NCBI RefSeq assembly: GCF_900459175.1 | Contig: NZ_UHFA01000002.1 | Location: 1,550,001 to 1,614,000, forward strand | DNA from: Streptococcus downei MFe28 | GTDB lineage: Bacteria; Bacillota; Bacilli; Lactobacillales; Streptococcaceae | Length of the DNA: 64,000 nucleotides | Direction of reading: 5' to 3' | Made by a program: the position numbers and the translations under genes | Notes under the pieces: model-generated | Told to the model about the DNA's origin: nothing | Database searches by the model: none | Seen by the model: the letters and a program-made list of their open reading frames with translations, nothing else | Shown here: positions 19,164-28,497 of the stretch, one piece after another | How positions within the stretch are numbered: the stretch's first letter is position 1 | How the letters are laid out: each line of letters begins with the position of its first letter

Positions 19164-20431
19164 CACGACAAACGCATGAATGTTTCTTCTCTGTTTTACC
19201 ATAGACGATCACTTTTTTGACTAGATTAATTTCTTCAAATACTGGTCAAAGTTCATCCCTAAGTTGAATTTTTTCCGTCTCAAACTCATTTTCTTGCCAA
19301 CATCTAACTGTTTAAGCACAGCTAAACAAAACTTATCCAGCACGTTCAAGTTAAAAGCTAATTGTTTATTCAAGGTCTTGTTGGCGTCCTCACGGAAGAC
19401 AACATCCAACTGCCAATGCATGCTCTCAATTTGCCAATGCCCACGGACATAAGCACAGAGTTCCTTAGCACTTGCCTGACAACTTAAGATAAAGTAACGG
19501 GTATCCTCACTTTGTTTGCCATCCTTATCAATCGTGATACTGGCTTTTCCAATACACTGGATATGACCCCAGTTAGGGCGTTCCTTGCGTAACCAAGCCG
19601 TATCGTTAATGACTTCATAACGTCTAGTCTCAACCTGGCCGTGAGCCTTCTCTACGGTTTCGTAACTGTCTGTCTCCCTTTTACCCACGTTAAAGAAAGG
19701 CTGAATATCCTCTAAGAGTCCTTTCTGATTTTCTTTAACCGCCAAGCAACAATCTGCTTGCTTCTTGATAATCTTGTTGGCAATAGCAGTCTGAGTACCC
19801 ATAGCGTCAATACTAATCAAGCACCCTTTTACAGAAATCTTATCCAACAAATCGGGGATAGCTGTGATTTCATTACTCTTGTCATCGGTTGCCACTTGAC
19901 CATAACAGATACCTAAATCTGTCGCATAGGCAGACACAATGTGCAAGGCTTTTTGAGTTTGACTGGAGTTGCCTTTAATGGTCTTTGCGTCAATTGCTAG
20001 GAGGCGTTTGGCAAAGCTGGGAAAGGTCTTAGCAGACAGGTCAGCCTCACGGAGAATGTCGTTCCACATCAAGGTTACTTCCACCAAAACTTGCGCATCC
20101 AAGGTCGCAAAAACACGTTGCAGGGTGTCGTGAGATGGAATACCGTTTTCCAAGGTAAGTACACTACGTAAGGAAGTTTCATAGATAGTTCCAAAATCCT
20201 CTATTTCTTCCCAGAATTCTGCACCTGAAAGGCGGGCAAAGAAGATGAGCAGCACAATATCAGCCAAGCTATGCTTGATCTTCCAATTGTCACGCTCATC
20301 ACGGACAGTGATAAGAAATTCTATCATCTCAGACATAAAGACACCTCCTAAGTCTATTATAACTCCGGAGGTGGACTCTTTTTTATGAATCTATTATCCG
20401 AAAACGTTATTTTCTTCATGCGTTTGTCGTG
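19164..20431. mobile_element. Complete ISAs1-family insertion sequence (1268 bp)
   Basis: The ends are perfect 17-bp inverted repeats: CACGACAAACGCATGAA at 19164-19180 and its complement at 20415-20431. The element is flanked by exact 9-bp duplications (TAGTTATTA). It carries one intact transposase gene. Exact duplications and an intact gene point to a fairly recent insertion. It lies between the gtfI core promoter and the DNA that used to be next to it. Confidence 0.95.
19221..20336 (-). CDS. ISAs1-family transposase
   Basis: A 371-residue DDE transposase of the ISAs1 / H-repeat-associated type. The N-terminal region has the family's HSLADIVLLIFFARLSGAEF and IPSHDTLQRVF segments. The catalytic core includes LAIDAKTIKG (first Asp), LISIDAMGTQ (second Asp) and the HWQIESMHWQLDVVFREDA segment with the Glu. 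The length is complete and AGGAGG precedes the start. It is transcribed toward gtfI on the same strand, so read-through from the transposase promoter could reach gtfI. Confidence 0.95.
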   Translation of the reverse strand: MSEMIEFLITVRDERDNWKIKHSLADIVLLIFFARLSGAEFWEEIEDFGTIYETSLRSVLTLENGIPSHDTLQRVFATLDAQVLVEVTLMWNDILREADLSAKTFPSFAKRLLAIDAKTIKGNSSQTQKALHIVSAYATDLGICYGQVATDDKSNEITAIPDLLDKISVKGCLISIDAMGTQTAIANKIIKKQADCCLAVKENQKGLLEDIQPFFNVGKRETDSYETVEKAHGQVETRRYEVINDTAWLRKERPNWGHIQCIGKASITIDKDGKQSEDTRYFILSCQASAKELCAYVRGHWQIESMHWQLDVVFREDANKTLNKQLAFNLNVLDKFCLAVLKQLDVGKKMSLRRKKFNLGMNFDQYLKKLI

Positions 20432-20440
20432 TAGTTATTA
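20432..20440. repeat. Target-site duplication, right copy
   Basis: TAGTTATTA, identical to 19155-19163. Confidence 0.9.
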
Positions 20441-20452
20441 ACATTTTGTTAA
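20438..20452. promoter_or_regulatory. 15-bp palindrome at the IS junction
   Basis: TTAACA-TTT-TGTTAA uses the last three bases of the duplicated target. Before the insertion it would have stood about 110 bp upstream of gtfI, so it may be a displaced gtfI regulatory site. The two TGTTAA halves resemble VicR half-sites, but in inverted rather than direct orientation. Confidence 0.4.
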
Positions 20453-20479
20453 ACGTTTTCTTCTTAGTTTTGACTTCTA

Positions 20480-20582
20480 ATACTCAATAAAAATCAAAAA
20501 TAGCCAAGGCAACGAACTGCAGACAGTACTTGGGTACGGCAAAGTGAGTTAACGATGGATAGTTTTGATTTTTGAAGAGTAT
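20480..20582 (+). repeat. 103-bp MITE-like element, minimal form (copy C)
   Basis: It is exactly the same length as 6912-7014, with about five base differences, and has ATACTC...GAGTAT ends with matching inner AAAATCAAAA / TTTTGATTTTT arms. It has no coding potential. Confidence 0.85.
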
Positions 20583-20755
20583 AAATGACCAAAATTCTGC
20601 TTCCTTGAGCCCTGACCTAGGGTTTTATCAGCTCAAATTCTGTAATATTTTGTCATAAAATGAAAAATGTGGCAATTTTTAGGAGGAAGAAAACAGGCCC
20701 GATTTCACCAAGCCAAAATTTTAGGATCTGGCCCACTTCTCCAAATTTTAGGCAT

Positions 20756-20783
20756 AAAAAAACAGGCTCAAGGCCTGCCTTTA
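20756..20783 (-). terminator. Terminator of the rplU-prp-rpmA operon
   Basis: On the minus strand CAGGC-CTTGA-GCCTG is followed by T7, right after the rpmA stop. The rest of the 20583-20755 stretch shows no gene. Confidence 0.8.
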
Positions 20784-20785
20784 AC

Positions 20786-21079
20786 TTATTTTGCGATTGG
20801 ATAAACAGATACTTGTTTCTTATCGCGACCTTTACGTTCGAAACGAACCACACCTTCAACCTTAGCGAAGAGGGTATCATCTCCACCACGGCCAACATTG
20901 GCACCTGGATAGACATGAGTTCCGCGTTGGCGGTAAAGGATTGAACCACCAGTTACTGTTTGGCCGTCTGCAGCTTTAGCGCCAAGGCGTTTGCTTTCAG
21001 AGTCACGACCATTTGAGGTAGAACCGCCACCTTTTTTGTGGGCGAAGTGTTGCAAGTTAGAAAGATTAAGTTTAATCAT
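20786..21079 (-). CDS. rpmA: Ribosomal protein bL27
   Basis: This 97-residue large-subunit protein near the peptidyl-transferase centre has the conserved [20 protein letters not shown] segment. As in other Firmicutes, it starts with a short extension ([12 protein letters not shown] before AHKKGGG) that must be removed by the Prp protease. The prp gene is directly upstream in the same operon. Confidence 0.98.
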   Translation of the reverse strand: MIKLNLSNLQHFAHKKGGGSTSNGRDSESKRLGAKAADGQTVTGGSILYRQRGTHVYPGANVGRGGDDTLFAKVEGVVRFERKGRDKKQVSVYPIAK

Positions 21080-21102
21080 AATAATTTCCTTTCGTTGAAT
21101 AC

Positions 21103-21435
21103 TTATTTAATGATAGGTTGGGCAACATATTCCGAAGAATTTTCCGCTAAATTTTCTAGTCCAATACGGACCGAATCAAATAGCGTCTGCCAAACCTTCT
21201 CTTGGTCAGGAGTCAAGCCTTGCGGTCTTAAAATTCGCAAGTAACCTCCCTCATCAGCCATTTCTATCTGGGCCTCCCGCCCCGTCAGAACTTCTACGGA
21301 ATTTGCAAAGTTGAGGGTCAGCATGGAAACCGCAGAACAGACAATATCAAAGCCATACTCACCACTGCCAGCATGGCCTGAGACTTCCATCTCTGACCAG
21401 CCACTAGCACCTTTTGTAAATACCGCTTGAATCAT
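21103..21435 (-). CDS. prp: Ribosomal-processing cysteine protease Prp
   Basis: A 110-residue protein of the YsxB/Prp family. The catalytic pair is the His of [12 protein letters not shown] and the Cys of [10 protein letters not shown]. Prp cleaves the N-terminal extension of L27, and such an extension is present on the next gene, so enzyme and substrate are encoded side by side. It lies between rplU and rpmA, the conserved Firmicutes order. Confidence 0.95.
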   Translation of the reverse strand: MIQAVFTKGASGWSEMEVSGHAGSGEYGFDIVCSAVSMLTLNFANSVEVLTGREAQIEMADEGGYLRILRPQGLTPDQEKVWQTLFDSVRIGLENLAENSSEYVAQPIIK

Positions 21436-21444
21436 CTGAGCACC

Positions 21445-21759
21445 TTAAGCCTTGATTGACTTGATAAGGACCTTAGTGTAAGGCTGACGGTGACCTTGTT
21501 TGCGGTGGCTACCTTTTTTAGGTTTGTACTTGTAAGTTACAACCTTCTTTTGTTTTCCTTGCTTTTCAACAGTTCCAACAACGCTAGCTCCGTCAACAAG
21601 TGGGCTACCAACCTTAGTAGCATCTCCACCGACAAGAACAACTTGGTCAAAAGTGACTTCTGCTCCTGCTTCTACATCAAGTTTTTCAACATAGATGCTT
21701 TGACCTTCTTCAACTTTAACTTGTTTTCCACCAGTTTTGATGATTGCGTATGTGCTCAT
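21445..21759 (-). CDS. rplU: Ribosomal protein bL21
   Basis: 104 residues with the typical [17 protein letters not shown] start and the basic [17 protein letters not shown] end. The ATG at 21759 is chosen because GGAGGTGCATA precedes it; an upstream in-frame start at 21804 lies inside the leader. It is the first gene of the operon, 9 bp from prp. Confidence 0.98.
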   Translation of the reverse strand: MSTYAIIKTGGKQVKVEEGQSIYVEKLDVEAGAEVTFDQVVLVGGDATKVGSPLVDGASVVGTVEKQGKQKKVVTYKYKPKKGSHRKQGHRQPYTKVLIKSIKA

Positions 21760-21912
21760 TATGCACCTCCTATAAGATTTTTTGCTGAAGGAGAATTCCT
21801 TCATGTGAAGACTCGCCTAGAACCGTGAGAGCCGAACTCTTACTTAAGGAAGTTTATATAAAACTTCCAACGATTTTCGTGCGGTTGCACAGGATGTGCA
21901 TATTAGTCAACA
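21760..21912 (-). ncRNA. Structured leader of rplU (L21 leader type)
   Basis: The roughly 150-nt untranslated region folds into several hairpins on the minus strand: TGCACATCCTGTGCA, GGAAGTTTtatAAACTTCC and GAAGGAATTCTCCTTC. An L21 leader, thought to mediate feedback control by L21, is known in Firmicutes at this place. I assign it by position and structure, not by a covariance-model match. Confidence 0.55.
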
Positions 21913-21917
21913 GTCCT

Positions 21918-21946
21918 ATTCTAGCATTAGTAGGCTTCATTTTCAA
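21918..21946 (-). promoter_or_regulatory. Promoter of the rplU operon
   Basis: TTGAAA (21941-21946), a 17-base spacer and TAGAAT (21918-21923) on the minus strand place the transcript start at the beginning of the leader. Confidence 0.7.
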
Positions 21947-22079
21947 GAGTTTGCCTTGAATTTGTTATTTTTATGGGTATCAAGATTAAAAATTTAATTT
22001 AGAACGATGCCTCTTTCATGTCTAGGCCACTAGTTGCGATTTTATTGACTGTGGGCACTTCTTCTTTCAAAATATTAGT

Positions 22080-23258
22080 CTACCACTGCAACTGAACCAG
22101 TTCGTTCATTTCTTGGTAGGCTGAATCTACCTTATCTTTCATGCTATCATCCAATTCATTGCGGTACTTACCACCCTGGATAAAGTCATCGAGGATTAAG
22201 GTTTGGTAGTTGTAGGCATCATAACCCTCCTCTACTTTTTGACCTGTAGCTTGGCGCCAGACCATGGTTGGATGGGCCTTGACCGTCTTAATAGAGGTCG
22301 TCTTCCCTCGCTTTTCAAAGGTGACATCCATGAGGAGACCTCTTTCGGTCCAGATGTCGTCAACGGTCTCTTGGTTTTGGTTGGAAATGAAGTTGCCCAT
22401 GGAGTAGATGATAAATTTCTTTTGACCGTCCTTCTTTAGGGTCTCTGCTGGTTCGACCACATGGGGGTGGCCACCGAAAATGACATCTGCACCCCAGTCA
22501 ATCATCTTATGATAGAGCTGGACCTGCTCGTCTGTTGGTTCCTTTTGATACTCCACTCCCATTTGCGGCATAACGATGGTGACATCCGCCTTTTTCTCTG
22601 CCTCGACCAATTCAGCCTTGATTTGTTTTTCGTCCAAGTCAGACAGGTGTTTCTTGTACTCACTCTTACTCAAATTGGCTTCCATGCCATTGTAACCATA
22701 GGAATAGCCCAGAATAGCTATCTTGATGCCATTGACCTTTTTGATGAGAAAGTTTTCCTTCTGACGGTTTTTCTGATAGATACCAATAGTGTCCATCCCC
22801 AACTGATTAAAGGTTTGAGCAGTTTCCAAGGCCCCAGATAAGCCAGAGTCTAGGATATGATTGTGGGCCAAATCAATGACATCATAGCCTGTATCCTTCA
22901 AGGTTTGGGCAATAGAGCTAGGAGCATTAAAAAGAGGATAGCCAGCTAGAGGATAGTCCTTACTGATGGTACCCTCGTAATCACCTAGGGCTAAGTCTGC
23001 ATCTGAAATCCAGTCCTTAGCATACTTAAAATAGGGATTGAAATCATAGCTACCATCCGACTGGCGAGCACTCATATAGAGGATATCATGAATCAAAATA
23101 TCGCCATTGGCCACAACTCTAGCGGTATGAACCTGATTTGAGCTGGAGTCTGATTTTCGGGACTGACCTAGGAGGTCGTAAAGACCAGCAAAAAGCAAAA
23201 TAGCAAGCACCAAGGCTAGGCAGACTAAACTCGTTTTGGAAATGGATATTCTCTTCAT
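22080..23258 (-). CDS. CapA-family (PGA_cap) metallophosphatase-like protein
   Basis: A 392-residue protein with one N-terminal membrane segment (about residues 10-30) and an extracellular CapA/PgsA fold. Family motifs seen: GDILIHD, GDYEGTIS, DLAHNHILDSG and GGHPHVVEP, which provide the Asp, His and Asn metal ligands. The start at 23258 has GGGGATTGTT before it. The longer in-frame start at 23282 begins inside the -10 (TATAAT, 23281-23286). CapA takes part in poly-gamma-glutamate export in Bacillus. No pgsB or pgsC lies nearby, so that role cannot be assumed here. Confidence 0.85.
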   Translation of the reverse strand: MKRISISKTSLVCLALVLAILLFAGLYDLLGQSRKSDSSSNQVHTARVVANGDILIHDILYMSARQSDGSYDFNPYFKYAKDWISDADLALGDYEGTISKDYPLAGYPLFNAPSSIAQTLKDTGYDVIDLAHNHILDSGLSGALETAQTFNQLGMDTIGIYQKNRQKENFLIKKVNGIKIAILGYSYGYNGMEANLSKSEYKKHLSDLDEKQIKAELVEAEKKADVTIVMPQMGVEYQKEPTDEQVQLYHKMIDWGADVIFGGHPHVVEPAETLKKDGQKKFIIYSMGNFISNQNQETVDDIWTERGLLMDVTFEKRGKTTSIKTVKAHPTMVWRQATGQKVEEGYDAYNYQTLILDDFIQGGKYRNELDDSMKDKVDSAYQEMNELVQLQW

Positions 23259-23353
23259 AACAATCCCCTTTTTGTTTACCATTATAGCATGTTTGCGTTT
23301 TCAGAAAAATCACTATGAGAAAATTCATACCATTAAAAACCAAGCTCGTAAAT

Positions 23354-23398
23354 AAAAAAACTACCTGACAAGCAGTTAGATGACTGACTGGCAGGTAG
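23354..23398 (-). terminator. Terminator of the desulfurase-thiI-GNAT operon
   Basis: CTACCTG (23361-23367) pairs with CAGGTAG (23392-23398), followed on the minus strand by T7. Confidence 0.85.
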
Positions 23399-23447
23399 GA
23401 CTTTATTATTGGGTGAGGTTGATTTTTCCTCAAGGATTTTACATAGA

Positions 23448-23460
23448 GGGGGGGGGGGGG
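23448..23460. repeat. Homopolymer of 13 G
   Basis: A run of 13 G (13 C on the coding strand of the neighbouring genes) lies 25 bp past the GNAT stop codon and before the operon terminator. This is long enough for slippage. It is not inside a frame, so any effect would be on the 3' untranslated region. Confidence 0.95.
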
Positions 23461-23484
23461 CTAAAAGACCTTTGTGGCCATTGC

Positions 23485-24027
23485 TTAGTCGAGTCCGATG
23501 GCTAGTCCGGTAGACTCTATCAAGCTAGCAAGGTCTCTAAAACTTGCCAAATCAGCAGGGGAAAGCTTGGGGCGATCAGCCATGACCCGATAGGCTTCTT
23601 GATCCTCGTAATAATAGTGGGAAGTCAAATGATAGGCATTTGACTGATAGAAGGCTAGCCGTCGCAGGCGCTGGCCATAATTAGTGGCCGATTGGTCAAG
23701 AGGCTCAATGACTAAGATTCGTGTTCGCCCTCCTGCTTCTTGGGCCACTTTGGTCAAGATGGCAGAGCCATAGCCTTTAGAACGCTGGTCTTTGGTTACG
23801 GCTAGAAAGAGGAGATAATAGCAGGTCTCAGATTTGAGGCTATAGCTAAATCCACAAAAGACCGCACCATCAAAGTAGGCCTGAAAGTCAGCTCGACCAG
23901 TATCAGACAAATCGTTCATCCAAGCCAAAGGCAGGCGCTCCTGCTCAGGAAAAGCGGTCAGATAGAGCGCTTCAACTAGAGGATAAAAGTCTGCACTGGG
24001 CCTGACTGTCTTGACTGTTAAGGACAT
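23485..24027 (-). CDS. GNAT-family N-acetyltransferase
   Basis: A 180-residue GNAT protein with the acetyl-CoA loop in FLAVTKDQRSKGYGSAIL (R/QxxGxG/A pattern) and the preceding beta-strand CYYLLFLAV. The acceptor is unknown. The start is the ATG at 24027 behind GGAGGAG; the TTG two codons earlier is not needed. It follows thiI by 14 bp, so it is the last gene of the operon. Confidence 0.85.
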   Translation of the reverse strand: MSLTVKTVRPSADFYPLVEALYLTAFPEQERLPLAWMNDLSDTGRADFQAYFDGAVFCGFSYSLKSETCYYLLFLAVTKDQRSKGYGSAILTKVAQEAGGRTRILVIEPLDQSATNYGQRLRRLAFYQSNAYHLTSHYYYEDQEAYRVMADRPKLSPADLASFRDLASLIESTGLAIGLD

Positions 24028-24041
24028 AGACAACTCCTCCT

Positions 24042-25256
24042 TTATAGGAGGTCGTCAATCAGCTGGTTCACGGCATCGGCTGAATCGTCAGGCGTAATCT
24101 GAGAAACCTTGATGCCAGCTACTGAGCGTTCTACTAATCCCTCAACATCTAAACGCGCTTCGTATTGCTCAACATTTTTAATCTTAGGATTGGTCTTAGG
24201 CCGATCAGGGGCGAAGATGGTACAGCAGTCCTCGAAAGGTTGGATAGAAATCTCGAAGGTGTTAATCTTTTCCGCAATGTCAATGATTTCTAGCTTATCC
24301 ATGGTCACAACCGGTCGAATGACTGGGGTCGTTGTCACAGCGTTGATAGCCTGCATGGACTCCAGCGTTTGGCTGGCCACCTGGCCAAGACTTTCGCCAT
24401 TGATGATGACCAGACCATGTCGCTCTTGGCGAATGCGGTCGGTAATCCGCATCATAAAGCGACGGGTCAGGGTCATGAGGTAGGCTTCAGGAGCCTTGGC
24501 CTTGATCTCCTCCTGAATCTCCGTAAAGGGCACTTCGATAAACTGGATATTGCCACCGAACTTGGTCAGCTTTCGGGTCAAATCCTGAGCTTTTTTGAGG
24601 GCTCCAGGGCTAGTGTAGGGCGGACTAGCAAAGTGGACGGCCTCAATATCGACGCCCCGTTTGAGAGCTAGATAGCCAGCCACAGGGGAGTCAATCCCGC
24701 CTGAGAGCATGAGCATGCCCTTACCTGCCGTTCCAACTGGGAGACCACCAGCCCCCTTGATTTCTTCATAGGAGATGTAGGCCGCTTCGTCACGGATTTC
24801 CACCTTGAGGGTGATGTCAGGCTTCTTCATCTGTGCCTGGATATTAGGGAGAACATCAAAAACGGCTGAACCTAGGTCTTGGTTGAGCTCACGACTGTCC
24901 AGCTCAAACTTGTGGTCACTGCGCTTGCTGGAAACCTTGAAGGTCAGTCCCTCATGATAGAGACCCGTCATGATTTCCTGAACGGCCTGACGCAGAATTG
25001 GCATGTCCTTCTCCAGTTTATAAACGGGAGAAAAGGCCTGGATACCAAAAATCTGCTTGAGGCTTTCAGCAACAGGATGGTAGTCACTGCCATTGAGGAA
25101 TACATGGCCACGGTCGCGGTCAGCGGTCACCTTGACTTGGGGATAGACCGAGAGGACGTCTTGAATATTGCGTTTGAGTTTATTGATGAAACGCATCCGA
25201 TTCTTGCCCTTGGTGGACAATTCGCCATAGCGGATCATAATTTCAGAGTATTGCAT
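24042..25256 (-). CDS. thiI: ThiI: tRNA 4-thiouridine synthase / thiamine sulfur transfer
   Basis: A 404-residue protein, the usual Firmicutes length without the rhodanese extension. It has an N-terminal NFLD/ferredoxin-like region, a THUMP domain (about 60-165), then the PP-loop AANH domain with [15 protein letters not shown]. The later [10 protein letters not shown] segment is also typical. ThiI uses persulfide sulfur from a cysteine desulfurase, and that gene sits directly upstream (25314-26459). The start at 25256 gives the usual N-terminus [19 protein letters not shown]. Confidence 0.95.
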   Translation of the reverse strand: MQYSEIMIRYGELSTKGKNRMRFINKLKRNIQDVLSVYPQVKVTADRDRGHVFLNGSDYHPVAESLKQIFGIQAFSPVYKLEKDMPILRQAVQEIMTGLYHEGLTFKVSSKRSDHKFELDSRELNQDLGSAVFDVLPNIQAQMKKPDITLKVEIRDEAAYISYEEIKGAGGLPVGTAGKGMLMLSGGIDSPVAGYLALKRGVDIEAVHFASPPYTSPGALKKAQDLTRKLTKFGGNIQFIEVPFTEIQEEIKAKAPEAYLMTLTRRFMMRITDRIRQERHGLVIINGESLGQVASQTLESMQAINAVTTTPVIRPVVTMDKLEIIDIAEKINTFEISIQPFEDCCTIFAPDRPKTNPKIKNVEQYEARLDVEGLVERSVAGIKVSQITPDDSADAVNQLIDDLL

Positions 25257-25313
25257 GATTTCTTTCAAAAGTCCGACTACTTGCTGCCGGACATCCTTTC
25301 TTATGGTGGGTTC

Positions 25314-26459
25314 CTAGCGAACTTTTTTTGTTTTCTCGTAGACCTGCTTGAAGATGGTCAGAAACTGCTCGACCTGACTCATATCATTGTCATCGTCCAG
25401 GCTAATGCGAACGGCTGTCTGGGCTTCCTTGGTCGGCACCCCCATGGAAATCAGAGTCCCAGCTGGTTTACCAGCCTTGGAAGAGCAGGCGCTGGTTGTA
25501 GAAATATAAATCTCGTGCTCTTCAAAGGCATGAACCACTACTTCACCTCGCACACCCTTGATTCCAAAGGTCAAAATATTAGGGGCAAAGTCTTGACCAT
25601 TTCCAGAAAAGAGCCTGATATCAGGATAGTGACTGAGTTCATCGAAGATGACAGATTTCATAGCCTGGATACGGGGCAGGGCTTGTCCTTCCTTATCTAG
25701 GGTCAAGCGCAGAGCCTTGGCCATGGCTGCAATCCCAGCCAAATTCTCGGTAGTTGAGCGCAGGTCTTTCTCCTGACCACCACCACTTAAGAGGGGTCTG
25801 ATGCGTTTACCAGATTTTTTATAGAGGAAACCAACGCCACGAACAGCATGGAATTTATGTCCAGAAAAAGAGGCAAAATCGACACGGTCTGTCAGATATT
25901 TAGCGGTTGGAACCTTACCGATGGCCTGGACAGCATCCACATGGAAGGAAATAGTCGGCTTATCGGCTAAGATTTCTGAAATCGCCTGGATGGGCTGGAC
26001 AGAACCAATTTCATTATTGACCGCCATAACTGAGACCAAAGTGGTGTCAGATCGAATCAGGTCGGCCAACTTTTGGACATCCACAAAACCACGCCCGTCA
26101 ACAGGGGCATAGGAAACTTCAAAGCCTTGGCCAGCCAACCACTTGGCCGATTCCTTAACCGCTGGGTGCTCAATATCGGAAACGATAATATGCTTGCCAT
26201 AAGGAGCCTTCTCGAAAGCTAGACCCTTGATAGCCCAGTTGTCGCTTTCGGTACCACCTGAGGTGAAGAAAATTTCCTCAGCCGACTTGCCCAGCAACTG
26301 GGCAATCTGTCTACGGGAGGCCTCCAGCAGACGGGTCGCTTGGTCGCCTAGATTGTGAAGGCTGGACGGATTCCCAAAAATCTTAGTCGCTACCTGTTGA
26401 TAGCTAGCCAAAGCCTCAGGATAGGGCAGGCTTGTCGCTGAATTATCAAAATAAATCAT
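25314..26459 (-). CDS. Cysteine desulfurase (IscS/NifS class, ThiI partner)
   Basis: A 381-residue PLP enzyme that releases sulfur from cysteine. Seen: YFDNSATSLP at the N-terminus, TSGGTESDNWAI, HVDAVQAIGK with the PLP-contacting Asp, SGHKFHAVRGVGFLY with the Schiff-base Lys, and the loop Cys in STTSACSSKAGKP. The start at 26459 follows AAGGA. The gene order desulfurase-thiI is the conserved streptococcal pair for tRNA thiolation. Confidence 0.93.
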   Translation of the reverse strand: MIYFDNSATSLPYPEALASYQQVATKIFGNPSSLHNLGDQATRLLEASRRQIAQLLGKSAEEIFFTSGGTESDNWAIKGLAFEKAPYGKHIIVSDIEHPAVKESAKWLAGQGFEVSYAPVDGRGFVDVQKLADLIRSDTTLVSVMAVNNEIGSVQPIQAISEILADKPTISFHVDAVQAIGKVPTAKYLTDRVDFASFSGHKFHAVRGVGFLYKKSGKRIRPLLSGGGQEKDLRSTTENLAGIAAMAKALRLTLDKEGQALPRIQAMKSVIFDELSHYPDIRLFSGNGQDFAPNILTFGIKGVRGEVVVHAFEEHEIYISTTSACSSKAGKPAGTLISMGVPTKEAQTAVRISLDDDNDMSQVEQFLTIFKQVYEKTKKVR

Positions 26460-26624
26460 AATTTTTCCTTTTAACGTCAATTGCTTTCATTATAGCATAA
26501 ATTATAGGGCTGGCTAGGGGGAAGATTCTCCTGCCAAGCATGAATTTTCCCAGTTTAATTATGGAAAATTTATCTGATTTTGGTACACTAGTAGTTAGAA
26601 ATATTTTTTAAGGAGATTTGATTC

Positions 26625-27161
26625 ATGGCACAATACTCACGCTCGGAACGCAGAAAGAAAGACGATGCCCAACTCAGCCACACCCCAATCCGCAAGGAAA
26701 GCGACAGACGTATTCCTAAAGCAAGAACCAGCAAGAAAATCGCTCGTGGTGCTAAGAAGGGGCTTTCTGCCATCCAAAAGACTATTGCAACCGTGGCTGC
26801 AATTCTATCAATTATTGTTGCTTCATTTACGATTTACGCTCTAACCCACAAGGACTCAGGCAATAGTGATAAGGACAGCACGCCTTCAAGCTCCGTTGTT
26901 AAAAGTAGCGACAGTAACCAGTCTAGCTCAGAAACGCAAGACAGCTCGAGCGATGCGAATGCTGAGCAAAATCAAGATGGTCAGACGACTGATGACCAAA
27001 GTCAAAATCAAGATCAGTCTCAAGATGCTAACCAAACTGGTGACCAAAGCCAAGGTGATCAAAGCCAAGGTAATCAAAATCAACAAGGTGATGCTAACTC
27101 AGGAACTACTGGCCAAAGTCAACGTCAACCTGCTGGCGATGCTGGGCAAACCGCTCAATAA
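26625..27161 (+). CDS. Small membrane protein with a basic N-terminus and Gln/Asn/Ser-rich tail
   Basis: A 178-residue protein I do not recognise by function. Residues 1-50 are strongly basic (SRSERRKKDD, KARTSKKIARGAKKG). One membrane segment follows (about 52-74, with IATVAAILSIIVASFTIYAL). The rest, to the end, is a hydrophilic, low-complexity extracellular tail rich in Gln, Asp, Asn and Ser. It lies directly upstream of folC (2 bp gap). From memory, a similar hypothetical precedes folC in S. mutans. A good AAGGAG RBS and an extended -10 (TGG-TACACT) near 26581 support the gene. Confidence 0.8.
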   Translation: MAQYSRSERRKKDDAQLSHTPIRKESDRRIPKARTSKKIARGAKKGLSAIQKTIATVAAILSIIVASFTIYALTHKDSGNSDKDSTPSSSVVKSSDSNQSSSETQDSSSDANAEQNQDGQTTDDQSQNQDQSQDANQTGDQSQGDQSQGNQNQQGDANSGTTGQSQRQPAGDAGQTAQ

Positions 27162-27163
27162 TC

Positions 27164-28411
27164 ATGCTGACTTATCAAGAAACGCTAGAAGCTATCCACA
27201 GCCACAAGGCTAATGGCCGACGGCCTGATTTTAAACGATTAAATTGGATATTGGATAAACTGGGGAGGCCTCAAGCGGGCTTTTCCATTCTTCATATTGT
27301 CGGAACCAACGGTAAGGGCTCTACGACTGCCTTCCTGCAAGCTATCTTTTCGTCTGCTGGTTATAAGACGGGGACCTTTACTTCTCCCTTTATCACCCGC
27401 TTCAATAAAAGAATCTCTGTCAATGGCAGGCCCATCAGCGACCAGGATTTGGTTAAAACCTTTGACTTTGTCAGGCCCTGGCTGGAGGAAATTACCAAGA
27501 CCGACTTAGGTATCCTTACGGAATTTGAATTGGTGACGGTCTTGGCCTTTGTCTATTTCGGGCAGATTCAGCCAGTAGGCCTTGTTATCATCGAGGCTGG
27601 AATTGGCGGTCGTTTTGACTCGACCAATGTCATCACCCCCCTTGCAACGATTTGCACTTCTATCGGTTATGACCATACAGAAACCTTGGGAGACCGTTTA
27701 GAGGACATCGCTTGGCAGAAGGCTGGTGCCATCAAGCCCAATCGGCCAATGATTCTTGGCTCAATGCCTAGGCAGGCTCGGAGTGTTTTTGAAAGGGAAG
27801 CCCAAGGTTTAGGGGCTCCACTCTATCGGTTGGGGCAGGAATTTCAGATAAAGGATGAGATGGAGGTTTTTGATTTTATTAGTCCCCTAGGCTCCTTGGA
27901 AAATCTTCACACCTCCCTCCTCGGACCGCATCAGAAGAACAATGCCGCCCTAGCTATCCAGGCCAGCCTCTTGCTGAGATTTGACTTTCCAAAGGTTGAC
28001 GAATTAGCCATCCGCAAGGGTCTGCGGAGTGCCACTTGGCCAGGCCGAGGTGAGCTTGTCAGACCGAATATTCTCTTAGATGGTGCCCACAATCCCCAAG
28101 GCATCCAAGCCTTGATAGAACTCTTGGAAAAGGAATTCCCTGACCGCCCCAAGCACCTGCTTTTTGCGGGGCTTAAAAGAAAAGATTTAGCGAAAATGCT
28201 GGAGCTACTGGCTGGTCAGGATGTAACGGTTGTCAGTTTCGATTTCCCTGGGGCTGCAGATTTGACTGATTATCCTGATACTTATGCCCAGATACCTGAT
28301 TTCCGAACTTGGCTGAAGCAGGCTGAAAGGTCAACCGACCTCTTTGTCGTGACTGGCTCCCTCTACTTCATTTCAGACGTTCGGCACTATCTTTTAAATG
28401 GGCGAGATTAA
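27164..28411 (+). CDS. folC: Folylpolyglutamate synthase / dihydrofolate synthase
   Basis: A 415-residue Mur-ligase-family enzyme that adds glutamate to folates. It has the P-loop GTNGKGSTTAFL, the IIEAGIGGRFDSTNV motif, SIGYDHTETLGD, and the C-terminal domain with LLDGAHNPQGIQAL. The length is normal. It starts 2 bp after the preceding membrane-protein gene and is probably co-transcribed with it. Confidence 0.95.
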   Translation: MLTYQETLEAIHSHKANGRRPDFKRLNWILDKLGRPQAGFSILHIVGTNGKGSTTAFLQAIFSSAGYKTGTFTSPFITRFNKRISVNGRPISDQDLVKTFDFVRPWLEEITKTDLGILTEFELVTVLAFVYFGQIQPVGLVIIEAGIGGRFDSTNVITPLATICTSIGYDHTETLGDRLEDIAWQKAGAIKPNRPMILGSMPRQARSVFEREAQGLGAPLYRLGQEFQIKDEMEVFDFISPLGSLENLHTSLLGPHQKNNAALAIQASLLLRFDFPKVDELAIRKGLRSATWPGRGELVRPNILLDGAHNPQGIQALIELLEKEFPDRPKHLLFAGLKRKDLAKMLELLAGQDVTVVSFDFPGAADLTDYPDTYAQIPDFRTWLKQAERSTDLFVVTGSLYFISDVRHYLLNGRD

Positions 28412-28415
28412 AAAG

Positions 28416-28447
28416 CAGCCAGATTGAGAAAGTCTGGCTGTTTTTTT
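28416..28447 (+). terminator. Terminator between folC and gor
   Basis: The stem CAGCCAGA / TCTGGCTG is followed by T7, just after the folC stop; a short A run on the other side may serve gor. Confidence 0.9.
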
Positions 28448-28497
28448 AGTCCCTTTATTTGTCCACATAAGGGACAGTATGTCAATTTCAAGAAATT

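Noticed and set aside
26588..26773. Minus-strand open frame opposite the basic membrane protein
   Set aside because: It is a shadow of the well-supported plus-strand gene, which has an RBS and abuts folC.
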